Below are positions 12,241-24,227 of a DNA stretch of 64,000 nt, piece by piece. This DNA is from Sinotaia quadrata (taxonomy: Eukaryota > Mollusca > Gastropoda > Architaenioglossa > Viviparidae): positions 55,403,391 to 55,467,390 of the forward strand of contig CM054179.1 in NCBI GenBank assembly GCA_028829895.1. Direction: 5' to 3'. The translations under genes and the position numbers were made by a program. Position 1 is the first letter of the stretch; each line of letters begins with the position of its first letter. The notes beneath the pieces are model-generated. The model saw only the letters and a program-made list of their open reading frames with translations. It did no database searches and was not told where the DNA came from.

Positions 12241-13887
12241 CTACAGCGCCTGCATATCCGCCAAGTAGCAGTAACAGACTGTGGGATTCTGCTCTCTGAG
12301 GATAAGGGTAACTTTTAGTGCTAGTTTACACTAGCCGTATAATAATCTCTCTCTCTCTCACTCGCTTTTGGCGGGAACTTAATCCTGTATTTTCCTTTGC
12401 TCATGGCGTTAGAAGGTTGGAAAGGATTTACTTCATCAATACATGTTTCAGAATCTTCCAGCGGCACAAAGGAAATGGCGCACTTCCCCAAACAGACCAA
12501 GTCCGCTTAATTGCTATAGAGCACTTATACATGGAATTAGGCGACTATTATGAATATGCATTGTGTTGACCATCAAGACTAGGCGGTACCAGAAGGAAGA
12601 TCAAAGAAGAGGGATATTCTCCTTCCTGAAAATGTCATCCAGGAGTCAACTTGGCATGTTGCGTAACACATTTATTTTTGTGGAAATTTTACACTAGGTG
12701 GGGTATCGGATTATGACACTCAACAATATGACTCCCCTCCCTCCCCAGTGACTGCTATTCAGTTTTTAACGACTGATCTTTACAGAATCTGTGAAACAGG
12801 CATTCTAACGATAAGAAACTGAGACACGACTGTAAACATGCAGTGTAACTTGCTATACAAGAGCACTGTAAGCATGCATTGCAAATCTGTGACACGATTG
12901 TACTCTATTGTACTGTATACAATAACAATACAGACACTTTTATGAGTGCATATAATATAAATACACCTATTAAATTTTCTTCTAATTTTATTTTAGGCTA
13001 ACCGAAACTATACGTTGATCAAGATCAACGGTATTTAAAGATTACAAGATTAACCGACAATAGCACTTGTTCTTTTTAATATTTTTAAATTTAAAAGTTC
13101 ATACACGACGACTTGGAATCTGACATCGGCAGAAATAACTAAACAGTTAGACTTGCTCTGAATTTACTTTCTGTCATTTTATTTCAATTTTATTTCAATT
13201 TTATTTTAATTTTAAATGAATTTTCAAGTAACCGATTTTTCGCAGATTAAAACTAATATTCGTCAGTGACCTTTACCTATAGAGGTTAGAGTTATCTATC
13301 TTGATCTTGAATCAATCATGTCTCCCATCCTCAGGGCAGAGTGAAACCTGATTCATGCTACACAATCAGCTGCACAAATGCAACTGATATTTTTTTTCTA
13401 AAAGGATGCAGACTTTAGATTCGCAGCCCAATTCTCCAAATCACTTTTACAATTTCCAGCAAAATCGTTAAGGCAAAAATTAAATCTAGATTTATACTCT
13501 GGGAACGTGGAGACCAGGCACTACAAGAGTGTGCTGCGTGAAAGACTAGGAGAAGGTAATTCTCAACGATATTCCATTGTAAAACCTGTGGTTGTATGAG
13601 AGGTTGTCTTTTCATAACTAATTTATCCTAGGATTTAAAGAAGCAAGTTGCAGATACACTAAGATAGAAAGAGCTGTGTCCTTTGTTTGTTATCATTTAA
13701 GCTGTATGCAATGACTTAGAATTATGATTTAAGTTGTAAGCAAATGTCAGCAGAATTATTAATTTTTGTTTTAAACTGCCGTAAGAATTGTCATTGAAGT
13801 TTTGTGCAAGTACAAGTAGAATTGTAAATTTAAGTTGTATGCAACTGCCAGTGGAATTCCGATTTAGGCTATTGTAACTATTAGGTT
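12241..13887. other. No gene recognised
   Basis: Unique sequence with a CT-rich tract at 12345-12362 and ATTTTATTTC repeats at 13175-13215. The open frames at 12318-12569 and 13415-13615 lack family features. Confidence 0.6.
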
Positions 13888-14050
13888 TGCTGTCAGTGGA
13901 ATTGCTATTTAGGTTATTGTTGACAATCAGGAGAGTTGCTATTTAGGTTACTGTTGACTATCAGGAGAATTGCTATTTAGGACATTGTTGACTATCAGGA
14001 GAATTGCTATTTAGGTTATTGTTGACTATCAGGAGAATTGGTATTTAGAT
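13888..14050. repeat. 34-bp minisatellite, ~5 copies
   Basis: Units GCTATTTAGGTTATTGTTGA; diverged copies extend a little to both sides (13700-14160). Confidence 0.85.
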
Positions 14051-14230
14051 TACTGTAAGTAAATTTTCTGTAAGTAAGAAGAAGTTTCATTTAGGTTGTT
14101 GTAACTATTGGTAGAATTCTTATATAGTTTATTTTAAATATTGCAGAATTTCTATTTAGAATGTTGGCAGTTTCCAGTACAAATATCAATTACATTATTT
14201 ATATTTACCATTAGAATTATTATTAAGCTG

Positions 14231-14330
14231 TAACCACCACCACCACCACCACCACCACCACCACCACCATCACCAGTACTACTAATATTCCTACTACTAT
14301 TATTACTACTACTACTACTACTATTACCAA
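14231..14330. repeat. ACC then ACT trinucleotide tracts
   Basis: About 12 ACC units, then interrupted ACT/ATT units. 14331-15345 is unique AT-rich sequence with no gene. Confidence 0.9.
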
Positions 14331-15345
14331 ATCACATGAAGAAAATAGTTGTAGTTTCACATAGCAACATATAAAATGAGTTCACAAATGTAAATACTGA
14401 TGTGGAACACTGACCCCAATAAGATAGTCGCAATTCTTGCTGATTAAAAATGTCTTTGAAGCCTTCTTAAAAACAGCGTTAGTCTCTTTATCTCTCACTT
14501 AGAAAGGCAGCAAGCATTAAGTAAATGGACCCTTATAAGGAAAAGACATTAACCATATGACCTGCTTTGTTTTTTGAATGTTGACAATGCGTCAGATTAA
14601 GCTTCTAGCAAGAGTGTGTGCACGGGTGTGATTAGGGCTGCAATCAGACGTGAAATGCAGCAAACGGGGAGATTGTATGCCGATTTATTTGACGTGAAGA
14701 TTACAGGAAATGAAAATGATTTGTTTTTGGAACTCGGAACATAGTCCTGACTGGAGTGTCGTAACCCTTTAGAAGTTTCATCACAAGACAGTGGTAGACC
14801 AGAGCGATAGGAATTTCTGTAACCACGCGAGAAAGCACAGGAGAACAAGAGGTATTGCAGTACCATCAGCGATAAATTTGTGAATAGTGCTGCTGTGTTT
14901 CAATTTGCTGCTCTACAGTTTCTGATGTGCGTAAAGAGGAATAGCAATCAATTCATTCATGAAAAATTGCATAACTCTCTGATATATAACACATATTCCC
15001 AATAATGTAATACTCGTAGTTTTACTTTAAACATTTTGACCTGAACGCATACCCATAGGCAAAATTGAATTATAAGTCATTTCTCTTTTAACTCTGAACT
15101 CCTGCTTACGTTTACTAGTAAGGGCGTCAGTCATGAAAATAATTTCTCACTTAACACTGAACACTTGATTAAGATAACAAGTAAGGGCATCCATCATTAA
15201 AGTCATTGCTATAGGTTGAATTGTGACGTTTTGAACGATAACTTATTATGCTCACAATGCGTTTCGTCCTACTCCCACGCATATAAATTCATCAAAACGT
15301 CGCTTCATCCGGCCTGGGCCTAATTCACTGCCTGGCACGAGTGCC

Positions 15346-15870
15346 AGACCAGGCAGCAGAGGAACGAAGGACCACCTGGCAATTGATAAGGCAAAAGTTA
15401 CTGACAGCAAGAAACGAAGAACAAATCTTGCAATGGCATGGATTTACTATCAAAAAGCCTATGACTCAGTCCCACATTCATGGATAATTGAAACATTAAC
15501 ATTGTACAAAGTAGCGCCATCAATACAGAACCTAATTCAGGAGTCAATGAAAAACTGGAAAACCACCCTCACATGCAACAACACAAATATTGCAGACATA
15601 ACAATAAATTGTGGAATCTTCCAAGGTGATTCCCTATCACCACTGCTGTTCTGCATTGCCCTGAATCCTCTCAGTCAAGTGATCCAGAAAACAGGGTTAG
15701 GATACAAAATGAAAGCAGGACAGGTTATCAGCCATTTACTGTACATGGACGATCTCAAGCTGTACAGTAAAAATGAACTTGACATCACATCCCTGATCAA
15801 TACTGTCAAGATCTGCAGTAAGGATAATAATAATAAGAAGAAGAAGAAGAAGAGGAAGAAGAAAGGATAA
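15346..15870 (+). pseudogene. Non-LTR retrotransposon reverse transcriptase fragment
   Basis: An open frame from about 15346, with the first ATG at 15433, gives a partial reverse transcriptase: GSRGTKDHLAIDK, then AYDSVPHSWI (motif A region), FQGDSLSPLLFC (motif B region) and YMDD at 15742-15753 followed by LKLY (motif C). This motif set is typical of non-LTR elements often labelled R2-type Pol in marine invertebrates; the clade is tentative. Breaks: the 5' domains and the thumb and endonuclease parts are missing; the aspartate expected just before the QKAYDSV stretch is a tyrosine (codon 15445-15447), so the active site is incomplete; and the frame runs straight into an AAT/AAG microsatellite at about 15821. 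A dead relic, not a gene. Confidence 0.85.
15821..15860. repeat. AAT/AAG microsatellite at the RT relic end
   Basis: AATAATAAT passes into about eight AAG units and replaces the rest of the reverse transcriptase frame. Confidence 0.9.
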
Positions 15871-15945
15871 AATAACAATAACAATAATAACAACAGTCAA
15901 ACAGAAATCGTGGAAGAGGCAGAATAATAATACTAATAAAGAAAT

Positions 15946-16030
15946 AAAGTATACTTTTAAAAACAATTTTAGATTGAATTATTATTATTATTATTAATGC
16001 AATCTAAAATTGTTTCTACAAGTATTCTTT
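15946..16030. repeat. Inverted repeat (hairpin) around an ATT run
   Basis: Perfect 16-bp arms (15961-15976 and 16000-16015, AAACAATTTTAGATTG and its inverse) extend with a few mismatches to about 31 bp each; the 23-base loop is mainly ATT. Possibly a small folded element or a product of a replication-slip event. Confidence 0.85.
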
Positions 16031-16602
16031 CACCCATGGGTGTGTTGGTTGCATTCATACGAAAGACTGAGTGCGAGATTTTGCAAGGGAGATAAATAGG
16101 GTTACTAAGCCCTTGGCCAAAATTCCAAATTCTAATGATGGGTGCCCGCGGTACTTGTAAGATGTGGGCATTCTAGAACTTGATATATTTTTCACAATAC
16201 TTGATGTTTGCTGGAGGTAAATTAATATTCATCAGTATTCAGACTTCGGATACAGAAAGTAGATTTGGCAAATAAGTCTATCAATTTGTGGAATAGTGCT
16301 TAAGTTGATTTGTCCCCTGTGCAGTGAATGTAGTTTTCATGAACGTATGTTATAAAATAAATTCACTGCATAAAACGTGTTCCTGAATGTTTGCTGTCTG
16401 TTCATTTGTTCATTCTTAAGAATGATTACCACATGAGAAACTAAAGTAAAAGCAACATTGAAATTTATAATCGGTCACATTAGAAACTGCATGAAAGGTT
16501 GATAATTATGTTACTCATGTATACTTTGTAGGTAGTTTGCTGAACATGAGATTTTCTTAAAAGTCTTTAAATGAATTATGGATATGTTTATGAACCAGTC
16601 AG

Positions 16603-16868
16603 TGTATTAGACAAGAGAATAGATTTACCCAACCACAAGAGTGTATTAGAGAAGAGCTAGGATTTATCCAATCACGTGAGTGTATTAGAGAAGAGCTAGG
16701 ATTTATCCAATCACGTGAGTGTATTAGAGAAAAGCTAGGATTTATCCAATCACGTGAGTGTATTAGAGGAGAACTTAGATTTACCCAATCACGTGAGTGT
16801 ATTAGAGAAGAGCTTAGATTTACCCAGTCACGTGAGTGTATTAGAGAAGAACCTAGATTTACCGTGTG
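16603..16868. repeat. 39-bp minisatellite, ~7 copies
   Basis: Units GTGTATTAGAGAAGAGCTAG with ATCACGTGA; each middle unit holds a CACGTG palindrome. 16031-16602 contains no gene. Confidence 0.92.
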
Positions 16869-18118
16869 GTCTAATGGTGCACTGACTGGATTAATAAAGC
16901 AATATCTTTCAGTCACAAGGCTGAAATGTGTAATGGAGCATTATCTGGATTAATAAAATAATTATTTTCAGTCACGTCACTGAGAGGTGTAAAGTCGCAC
17001 TCTCTTGATGCGGGTAAGGCTTTTATTACTTGAACATCTGATTCTACATATCCTCAATGAAAACTAAAACTAAAAATCCTAAACAGAAAATTAAAAATAT
17101 AAATAGAATAAATAGGAACATTTTCTGTTGAAAGAATGAAAGGAAACACAAAACTGTTTCAGATTCTGCATTTCCACAATAGTGGGCGACTAAGATTTAT
17201 GAATTCAAGTTTAGAGAAAGAATAATTGTGAATGAAAATCACTCAGAAAAATGATTCTGATAAGTGCTTCTAAAGTTTTAAAGATGGAGATTCTAGAAAG
17301 AATATTTCTTTAAACCACGTCACGATTTTTGCACTATGTCAATCCCAGGTGGAAATAGGAGTCACGGTTTTGATGCAGTAGCTAATCACATTACAAGGAT
17401 CGTGATTAGAAGAGCAATGGGAAACGAGAGAATAAAGGAATAAATAATAGTTAAGAAAGAGTACAAATTTCAGAAAATGAAAACACGACCCAAACTGAGA
17501 TATTTTGGGGTGACTGCAGCAAACCTCGCTTGTTGATCTGTAATTTACAGGTCTCTATTGCGTATGGAAATAGAGGCAAACAAAAATAAACATAAATACC
17601 ACTCTTCTCAATCTATTAAATGCTGCTAATTTCCCCCCACTGTTGTTACCCCATGAACAGGAATAAATAATCACAAAAGTCACGTGTACCACACATGCAG
17701 GCATGCACTAAAATAAACGAGCTTTAACGCTCTTTAAATTTAGAATTTAGGTTTTGCACTTTGTACATGCTTGTTGTTACCGGAAATGGTTTGTCCCGCA
17801 CGCTAAGAGAATGCATTTATGTCATGAACATTTTCTACTACATGGAAAAACGGACAAGAGTATTCTTACATAGCCATTTTTTTTACATTTTAGGACCGTT
17901 TGGATTCACGTTATGTACCACACTCAAAGTATGAAAGTGTTTTTACCATGACCAAACTTTTAGTATGTTAAGGACACCTTCCATTTTAAACAATGAACTT
18001 CTTCTTGACACTTAGGACAAAAGCAGAGTGTACATGTGTACAGAGTGTTATTTTTGTAATCTTTGGAAGGAAAAAATATTTTTTTTATGTAGAAATTTGT
18101 TTTTTTGCACATAAAGAA
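16869..18118. other. No gene recognised
   Basis: AT-rich unique sequence; two related copies of a TGGATTAATAAA segment at 16885-16965. No supported frame. Confidence 0.6.
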
Positions 18119-18355
18119 GTAATGTTATACTTTGTGCTGCTCAACACGTCACAAGAAAGAGAGGAATGTTATACTTTGTGCTGCTCAACACGTCACAAGA
18201 AAGAGAGGAATGTTATACTTTGTGCTGCTCAACACGTCACAAGAAAGAGAGGAATGTTATACTTTGTGCTGCTCAACACGTCACAAGAAAGAGAGGAATG
18301 CTATACTTTGTGCTGCTCAACACGTCACAAGGAAGAGAGGAATGTTTTAATTTGT
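18119..18355. repeat. 44-bp minisatellite, 5 copies
   Basis: Units AGGAATGTTATACTTTGTGC with CAACACGTCACAAG; the last unit is diverged. Confidence 0.95.
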
Positions 18356-18928
18356 GCTGTTTGGTCCGTCAAGAAGAGTGGAGTATATTTAAAAATGAGC
18401 TGCACTTGTATGTTAAAAAAGAACTTATAAAAATCAATTTGACATTTCCTAGAACATTAGGACAAAGGAAGTAGGAAGTAAATGGTTAGTTATCTTTTCT
18501 TTCGGCAAAGTCAACATATTTATTGAGAACTGTTGACCATATTTTGAAAGAAACACTATTTGCATAATTAATATCTCGGAACATTTGAAGAAAAGAGTTG
18601 TTGTTTGATATATATATATACTTGAAAATGTCAATCTTCAAGAACATGTGGACATCAGTATTTTATTATTTATTTTATTGTTTACAAGGATCATGTTTCA
18701 ATTGAAAGGGATATTTGTACAAGGATCATGTTTCAGTGGAAGACTATTAGTACAAAAAACATGTTTGGGTAAATTGACAAGGAACATTTTCTAAAGATAA
18801 AAAATTGAATTTCAATAACAGGAACATTTAGGAAGACATTCAATACAAAAATATCAGTTGAAAAGCATTACAACACTTAAATGCGTGTGCAGATTTTCAG
18901 TGCAGAAATGGGTGAAGAGAAATTCAGT

Positions 18929-19237
18929 ATGTGTGAGTACCGTGTCAGTACACTGATGTGTGAGTACCGTGTCAGTACACTGATGTGTGAGTACCGTGTC
19001 AGTACACTGATGTGTGAGTACCGTGTCAGTACACTGATGTGTGAGTACCGTGTCAGTACACTGATGTGTGAGTACCGTGTCAGTACACTGATGTGTGAGT
19101 ACCGTGTCAGTACACTGATGTGTGAGTACCGTGTCAGTACACTGATGAGTGAGTACCGTGTCAGTACACTGATGTGTGAGTACCGTGTCAGTACACTGAT
19201 GTGTGAGTACCGTGTCAGTACACTGATGAGTGAGTAG
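18929..19237. repeat. 27-bp minisatellite, ~11.5 copies
   Basis: Units GTGTGAGTACCGTGTCAGTA, almost identical; no stop codon in one frame of each strand, giving 9-residue peptide repeats on both. 18356-18928 has no gene. Confidence 0.96.
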
Positions 19238-19389
19238 AATATGAGTACAGAGATGTATGAGTAGATGTGTCACGTGACATCGATATCTGTGTGATGGTGT
19301 ATCCACAAAGTATATTCCTCACGAGAATGAGTCAGTGGTTGTCCTCTGAGAGGAAAGTACATAACCTCAAGGATTCTCACAAAATGTCT

Positions 19390-19570
19390 TAAATTATTAC
19401 TGTGATTACATTTATCATTCTGACGTTGATATCTTAAATTATCACTGTGATTACATTTATCATTCTGACGTTGATATCTTAAATTATCACTGTGATTACA
19501 TTTATCATTCTGACATTGATATCTTAAATTATCACTGTGATTACATTCATCATTCTGACGTTGATGTCTA
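19390..19570. repeat. 45-bp minisatellite, 4 copies
   Basis: Units TTAAATTATCACTGTGATTA; each carries the ATCACTGTGAT palindrome-like core. 19571-19805 has no gene. Confidence 0.93.
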
Positions 19571-19805
19571 ATTTGCACAAAGACAGTGTCAAGAACAAAC
19601 CTACCTGCTGTAATTACAATCATTCTACTCCTCATTATGCAGACAGTCAGATTAATAATTATTTAGAAGTTTAAACCCTCTTCCACAAGTCTTACCAATA
19701 ATAAATAAAGATCCGTTGTTGTTCGGAATCAAGGAAAATGTTTCCCGTAAAACAGTATGGATAATACTACAAAACATTTTTATATTAAAATTAAACGTAG
19801 CAATC

Positions 19806-19904
19806 CAGGAACAATCTAATACAGCAATCTAATACAGCAATCTAATACAACAATCTAATACAGCAATCTAATACAGCAATCTAATACAGCAATCTAATAC
19901 AGCA
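19806..19904. repeat. 13-bp repeat, ~7 copies
   Basis: CAATCTAATACAG units. Confidence 0.93.
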
Positions 19905-20085
19905 ATTAAATGAGTATTACTAATGTTTGATGAGCCTCATCACCGTCTTGCTTCTCCTCCTGCACGACCACCACCACCACCACTACTAGCAGCACCTTCA
20001 TTACCATAGTCATCGCATTCATCGTCCTATTGCCCATCATATTCATATTTGCCTACACTTATATAAATTATAAATCAAATCATTC

Positions 20086-20093
20086 CTCTACTA
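20086..20093. repeat. Target-site duplication, left copy
   Basis: CTCTACTA, identical to 20772-20779 on the other side of the hAT element. Confidence 0.85.
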
Positions 20094-20771
20094 CCGTGGT
20101 TTCCAAAGTGTGTGCCGTGGCGCCCTGGGGAACCGCGGCTTCCTTCCTGGGGCGCCGCGAATTATTACAAATTTTTTCATAATTTTATTTCAGTTCGCTG
20201 ACGTCTATATTCTATAATCTAATGGGGCCAAAATGTTTATTTGTATTGCTATATCTGTGACAGAGCAGTCCTGCACCTAGGTGGCGCTAGCTACTTCCGC
20301 CTCTCATTCCGCATGACGTCTCGAATTTTCTGGTACAAGGTACATTGCGTTCGTATAAAAATAAATGTCAGTTTCACACGGTTTTAGTGTTGAATTAGTT
20401 CTGAGATTGTATCAACTGAATATTCTTCTGATTAATGATCATTAAAATTAAATCATTAAGTAAAGCGAAGTTTTTGAAGTATTTTTTACAGCGTGAATGT
20501 AAAGAGGGCACACGGTCAAAAAGCGTTGTGAGAGTGAATGTAAAGAGGGCACATCGTCAACTAGTGGCAAGAGTGTGAAGAAGCGCAAAATTCGAAAATA
20601 TGATCAGAGCTATTTGGACTTTGGTTTTACGTCGACAGTGGCGAAGAGAGGCCACTATGACAACTGTGTGTTCTGTGTATGAAAGGTTTTGTTAAAATAT
20701 GACACAGGGAGCCTTAAAAAAATCTAGATTTAGCAAGGGCGCCGCGAATCAAAAACGTTTGGGAACCACTG
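20094..20771. mobile_element. hAT-type DNA transposon, internally deleted, with 8-bp TSD
   Basis: A 678-bp element with terminal inverted repeats: the left end CCGTGGTTTCCAAA matches the inverse of the right end, CAGTGGTTCCCAAA, at 12 of 14 positions. The exact 8-bp duplication CTCTACTA lies at 20086-20093 and 20772-20779. An 8-bp TSD and this TIR type are hallmarks of the hAT superfamily. The interior keeps the start of a transposase-like frame; the remainder is lost, so the element is non-autonomous. Confidence 0.85.
20503..20682 (+). pseudogene. hAT/ZBED-type transposase N-terminal remnant
   Basis: An open frame without an obvious ATG ends at TGA (20680). Its last part reads KKRKIRKYDQSYLDFGFTST followed within 20 residues by CVFC, resembling the N-terminal BED-zinc-finger entry of ZBED/SCAND3/FAM200-type hAT proteins (SYLxFGF followed by CxxC). 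After the stop, residues KVLL and KKSRF resemble the continuation (CxxC, KVL, KPSKL), then the frame drops into the 3' terminal region, so the rest of the gene is deleted. A direct duplication containing GTGAATGTAAAGAGGGCACA precedes it (20493 and 20534). Confidence 0.65.
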
Positions 20772-20779
20772 CTCTACTA
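20772..20779. repeat. Target-site duplication, right copy
   Basis: CTCTACTA, identical to 20086-20093. Confidence 0.85.
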
Positions 20780-20896
20780 TATTTTATCATAGTCACAATC
20801 CCGATCTTTCATCTCTGTTTCTCTTCAGCGTCCTTATTTTCCTCATTCACATTTTTCGTAATTTTCATCGTACTCGTTATGAAGTAATCTGACGTT

Positions 20897-21388
20897 TTTC
20901 ATCAACAGTAATCAGTTATCAAACAGTTTAATCTTTAGTAACCAGTTATCAAACAGTTTAATCTTTAGTAACCAGTTATCAAACAGTTTAATCTTCAGTT
21001 ATCAGTTATCAAACAGTTTAATCTTCAGTAATCAGTTATCAAACAGTTTAATCTTCAGTAATCAGTTATAAAACAGTTTAACCTTCAGTAATCAGTTATC
21101 AAACAGTTTAATCTTTAGTAACCAGTTATCAAACAGTTTAATCTTCAGTAATCAGTTATCAAACAGTTTAATCTTCAGTAATCAGTTATCAAACAGTTTA
21201 ATCTTCAGTAATCAGTTATCAAACAGTTTAACCTTCAGTAATCAGTTATCAAACAGTTTAATCTTTAGTAACCAGTTAACAAACAGTTTAATCTTCAGTA
21301 ACCAGTTAACAAACAGTTTAATCTTCAGTAACCAGTTAACAAACAGTTTAATCTTCAGTAACCAGTTAACAAACAGTTTAATCTTCAG
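20897..21388. repeat. 30-bp minisatellite, ~16 copies
   Basis: Units ATCAGTTATCAAACAGTTTA plus ATCTTCAGTA, with A/C variants (AACCAGTTAAC) concentrated in the last four units. Confidence 0.96.
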
Positions 21389-22389
21389 CGAAATCTAGAA
21401 CTCCACACTTTTCTTCCTCAGTTATCTTCAGTCATGTGTTCAACAACCGTCATCTGATTATACTTGATGACATTTCTCTTAGCATTACAACAACGCAATG
21501 ACCTGTCAGTCGTTACTGACACTTTGTCTCTTTGGTTCTTCTCTTCAGTCAGAAAAAGGAAGGAGCCCACATTTCTTTGACAGATGCACTGAACAGCACA
21601 CAGTCTCAGGCAATATTGACTGCTACAGTACTGACCGATTTCCTGTCTTCACACATGCTCTTCGATGGATTCTGTTTTACACGAGACACTGCAACGCGAA
21701 GCTGCACAACACTTTCTTAGTGGATATGATGTGGGCGATTTCCAGTGAACACTGCATTTTTAACACCTGCCTGTCTGTCTGCCTCACTCTCTCTCTCTTT
21801 CTCTGAGTGATTAATTTAAGGGGAGCGCTTCCAGCTTTGGGAGATTTCGCGCGGGAGCGAGGGGCTGTGGGGTGGGTGGGAAGTGCGACTCTATCATACT
21901 ATGCTAGTGAACTTTCGCTTTTTGTCTTTCTTTGTTGTTTGATTTCTCTTGTGTTCTTTTCTTGTCTGGGGGCTTTCACAGTGAACCTGGAACCGCTATT
22001 CACTGCTAGATGGTTGGAGATAGTGTTTCAGAGCCCAGGCTAGTACTGTATTTGTGATAAGTACGTGCGCCTTGGATGAGCTCCCCTTGTTGTTGCATTG
22101 TTGTTGTCCTTCATGATGGTACTTTACTGTTGTTTACTTGATGTTGTTGTTTTGCGCGTCTTGCCATTGGTCCCAATTGTTTCCGTTGGGCCGTCTCCAG
22201 TATAGAGATGATATACAAGATTGTCTGGCATAAAGTGCAACCTCTGAGAATGGGAGATTGTAGCAGCTTCAGTGGTTCTGATGATAATTTGGCCATTGCT
22301 GTTTCTTTTAGTATGACCAGAATTGTCCCTCTTTGTTGACGATGGTAGGGGTTGCGACTGTTGTTTCTGTTGCTGCTCCCGGATGTGTG
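21389..22389. other. No gene recognised
   Basis: Mixed-composition unique sequence. Frames of 60-100 codons at 21498-22043 have no recognisable domain. Confidence 0.55.
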
Positions 22390-22530
22390 ATGGAGGTCGT
22401 TGGAATTTCCGTTTTGTTGGTTTTCCCACCGCGTTGTGTTTGAATTTCGTTTTGTTGGTTTTCCCACCAATTTGTGTTTGAATTTCGTTTTGTTGGTTTT
22501 CCCACCAATTTGTGTTTGAATTTCGTAATA
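22390..22530. repeat. 38-bp minisatellite, 3+ copies
   Basis: Units GTTGGTTTTCCCACCAATTT. Flanking 22531-23087 is pyrimidine-rich with no supported gene. Confidence 0.9.
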
Positions 22531-23084
22531 TGTGGTGTCTTGGGTGAGGAAGTGGAGACATGGGAAAGGAGCGGGAAGAGATAGACAGTTAAATATTTGA
22601 TAACCTACACTTTAGACTGCCGTCTTTCTGGTTGATTGCTTTCTGTGTGTCAATTTTTGTCTTTTGTCGGTTTCAACGTGACGTTCCCTTAAAGTCAGAC
22701 CGTCTCACCATCTTATCCCTTGCTGCTGTGGATATTTGCTCACATGTACTCCTTTCGTTTCCATACGGGTGTGTGGGGTTTCTATTTTTCTCAATCCTGG
22801 AATTCAATTTCTGTTGTCGTTATTGCTGATACCTCTGAGAAGGATAATTTAGCTCCTTATCTTTTGTTTTGTACTGAGTTCACTTTGGCTTTTGTTTGGT
22901 TGGTGGAATTTTCCGAATAATATTTACATTCGTTTCCTTTTCTATTATTTCATTTGTTCTTGGAACTTCTCCTCGGAGTTTGGCTAGATGTTGTGTAAGT
23001 GTCGTATAGTTCAGTAAGTTTTTTGTGTTATCAAAGTAACGTGCTACCACTTGTGCTGGTTGTTCTGTTCATTAGCAAAAACTG

Positions 23085-23087
<3 letters not shown>

Positions 23088-23159
<72 letters not shown>

Positions 23160-23170
23160 TGTGTGTGTGT
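23088..23170. repeat. TG repeat with CG blocks
   Basis: An alternating purine-pyrimidine run with two identical GTGCGCGCGTGTG interruptions, a sequence type prone to Z-DNA. Confidence 0.92.
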
Positions 23171-23289
23171 GACGGAGAATTATAAGAGGTTTATTCACTG
23201 ATATGTACTGATAGGTCCCGATCTCTGGACAAAAATAATTTATTTCATCTGACGGTTATGACTCGCAGATACTGTTCCAGCACTTCGAG

Positions 23290-23412
23290 ATCTGCTGCGC
23301 GCCACGTCATCAAAATCGGTGTTGATCTGCGGCGAGCTACGTCATCAAAGTCCGTGCTGACCTGCGGCTAGCTACATCATCAAAGTCTGTGTTGGTCTAC
23401 GGCATCAAAGTG
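23290..23412. repeat. Diverged ~36-bp repeat, 3-4 copies
   Basis: Units with CTACGTCATCAAAGTC; GC-richer than the surroundings. Each conserved unit holds a TACGTCA element. Confidence 0.8.
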
Positions 23413-23636
23413 TGTTTTATATGTTAATTATATATGAATTACCTCACTTCTAATTTTGCTATTACTAGACATTCACAAACTGATAGGTACATGAAGGTGA
23501 CCAGAACCAAGATTACTTTTCATAGAGGACAATCCTGGGTCTAGGGATAGCGCCTCTGTGTAGGTGATGAAAAATCCTCTTAAGAGGTCAGTAATTGACC
23601 CATCCCAAACTGTATATATTATATTTATTATAACGT

Positions 23637-24040
23637 TTTGATTTATATAACCGGTACAAGTCCATCCATTTCCCTGATGCTATGGAGGTAGAAATATTGA
23701 TTTATATAACTGGTATACGACCATCGATTTTCCTGATACTATGGAGGTAGAAATATTGATTTATATAACCGGTACAAGTCCATCCATTTCCCTGATGCTA
23801 TGGAGGTAGAAATATTGATTTATATAACTGGTATACGACCATCGATTTTCCTGATACTATGGAGGTAGAAATATTGATTTATATAACCGGTACAAGTCCA
23901 TCCATTTCCCTGATGCTATGGAGGTAGAAATATTGATTTATATAACTGGTATACGACCATCGATTTTCCTGATACTATGGAGGTAGAAATATTGATTTAT
24001 ATAACTGGTATACGACCATCAGTTTCCCAGATGTTATGCA
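23637..24040. repeat. ~60-bp minisatellite organised as ~119-bp dimers
   Basis: Two unit types alternate: one with ACCGGTACAAGTCCATCCAT, the other with ACTGGTATACGACCATCGAT, sharing TATGGAGGTAGAAATATTGA. Three dimers plus one final diverged unit. Confidence 0.93.
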
Positions 24041-24070
24041 GTTAGAAGTGTATACACAAAAAGCAGAAGA

Positions 24071-24227
24071 AACATGTAAATACTATACATATAAATAATA
24101 AATATAATACTTTAACTAGACCTAAGAAACAGTATTAATTGTACAAAACATGGAAATACTATACATATAAATAATAAATATAATACTTTAACTAGACCTA
24201 AGAAACAGTATTAATTGTACAAAACAT
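24071..24227. repeat. 76-bp direct duplication
   Basis: Two almost identical copies with ACTTTAACTAGACCTAAGAA. 24228-24640 is AT-rich without a gene. Confidence 0.92.

Noticed and set aside
21498..22043. Overlapping open frames considered as exons
   Set aside because: No domain, no signal of codon bias and no convincing splice sites.
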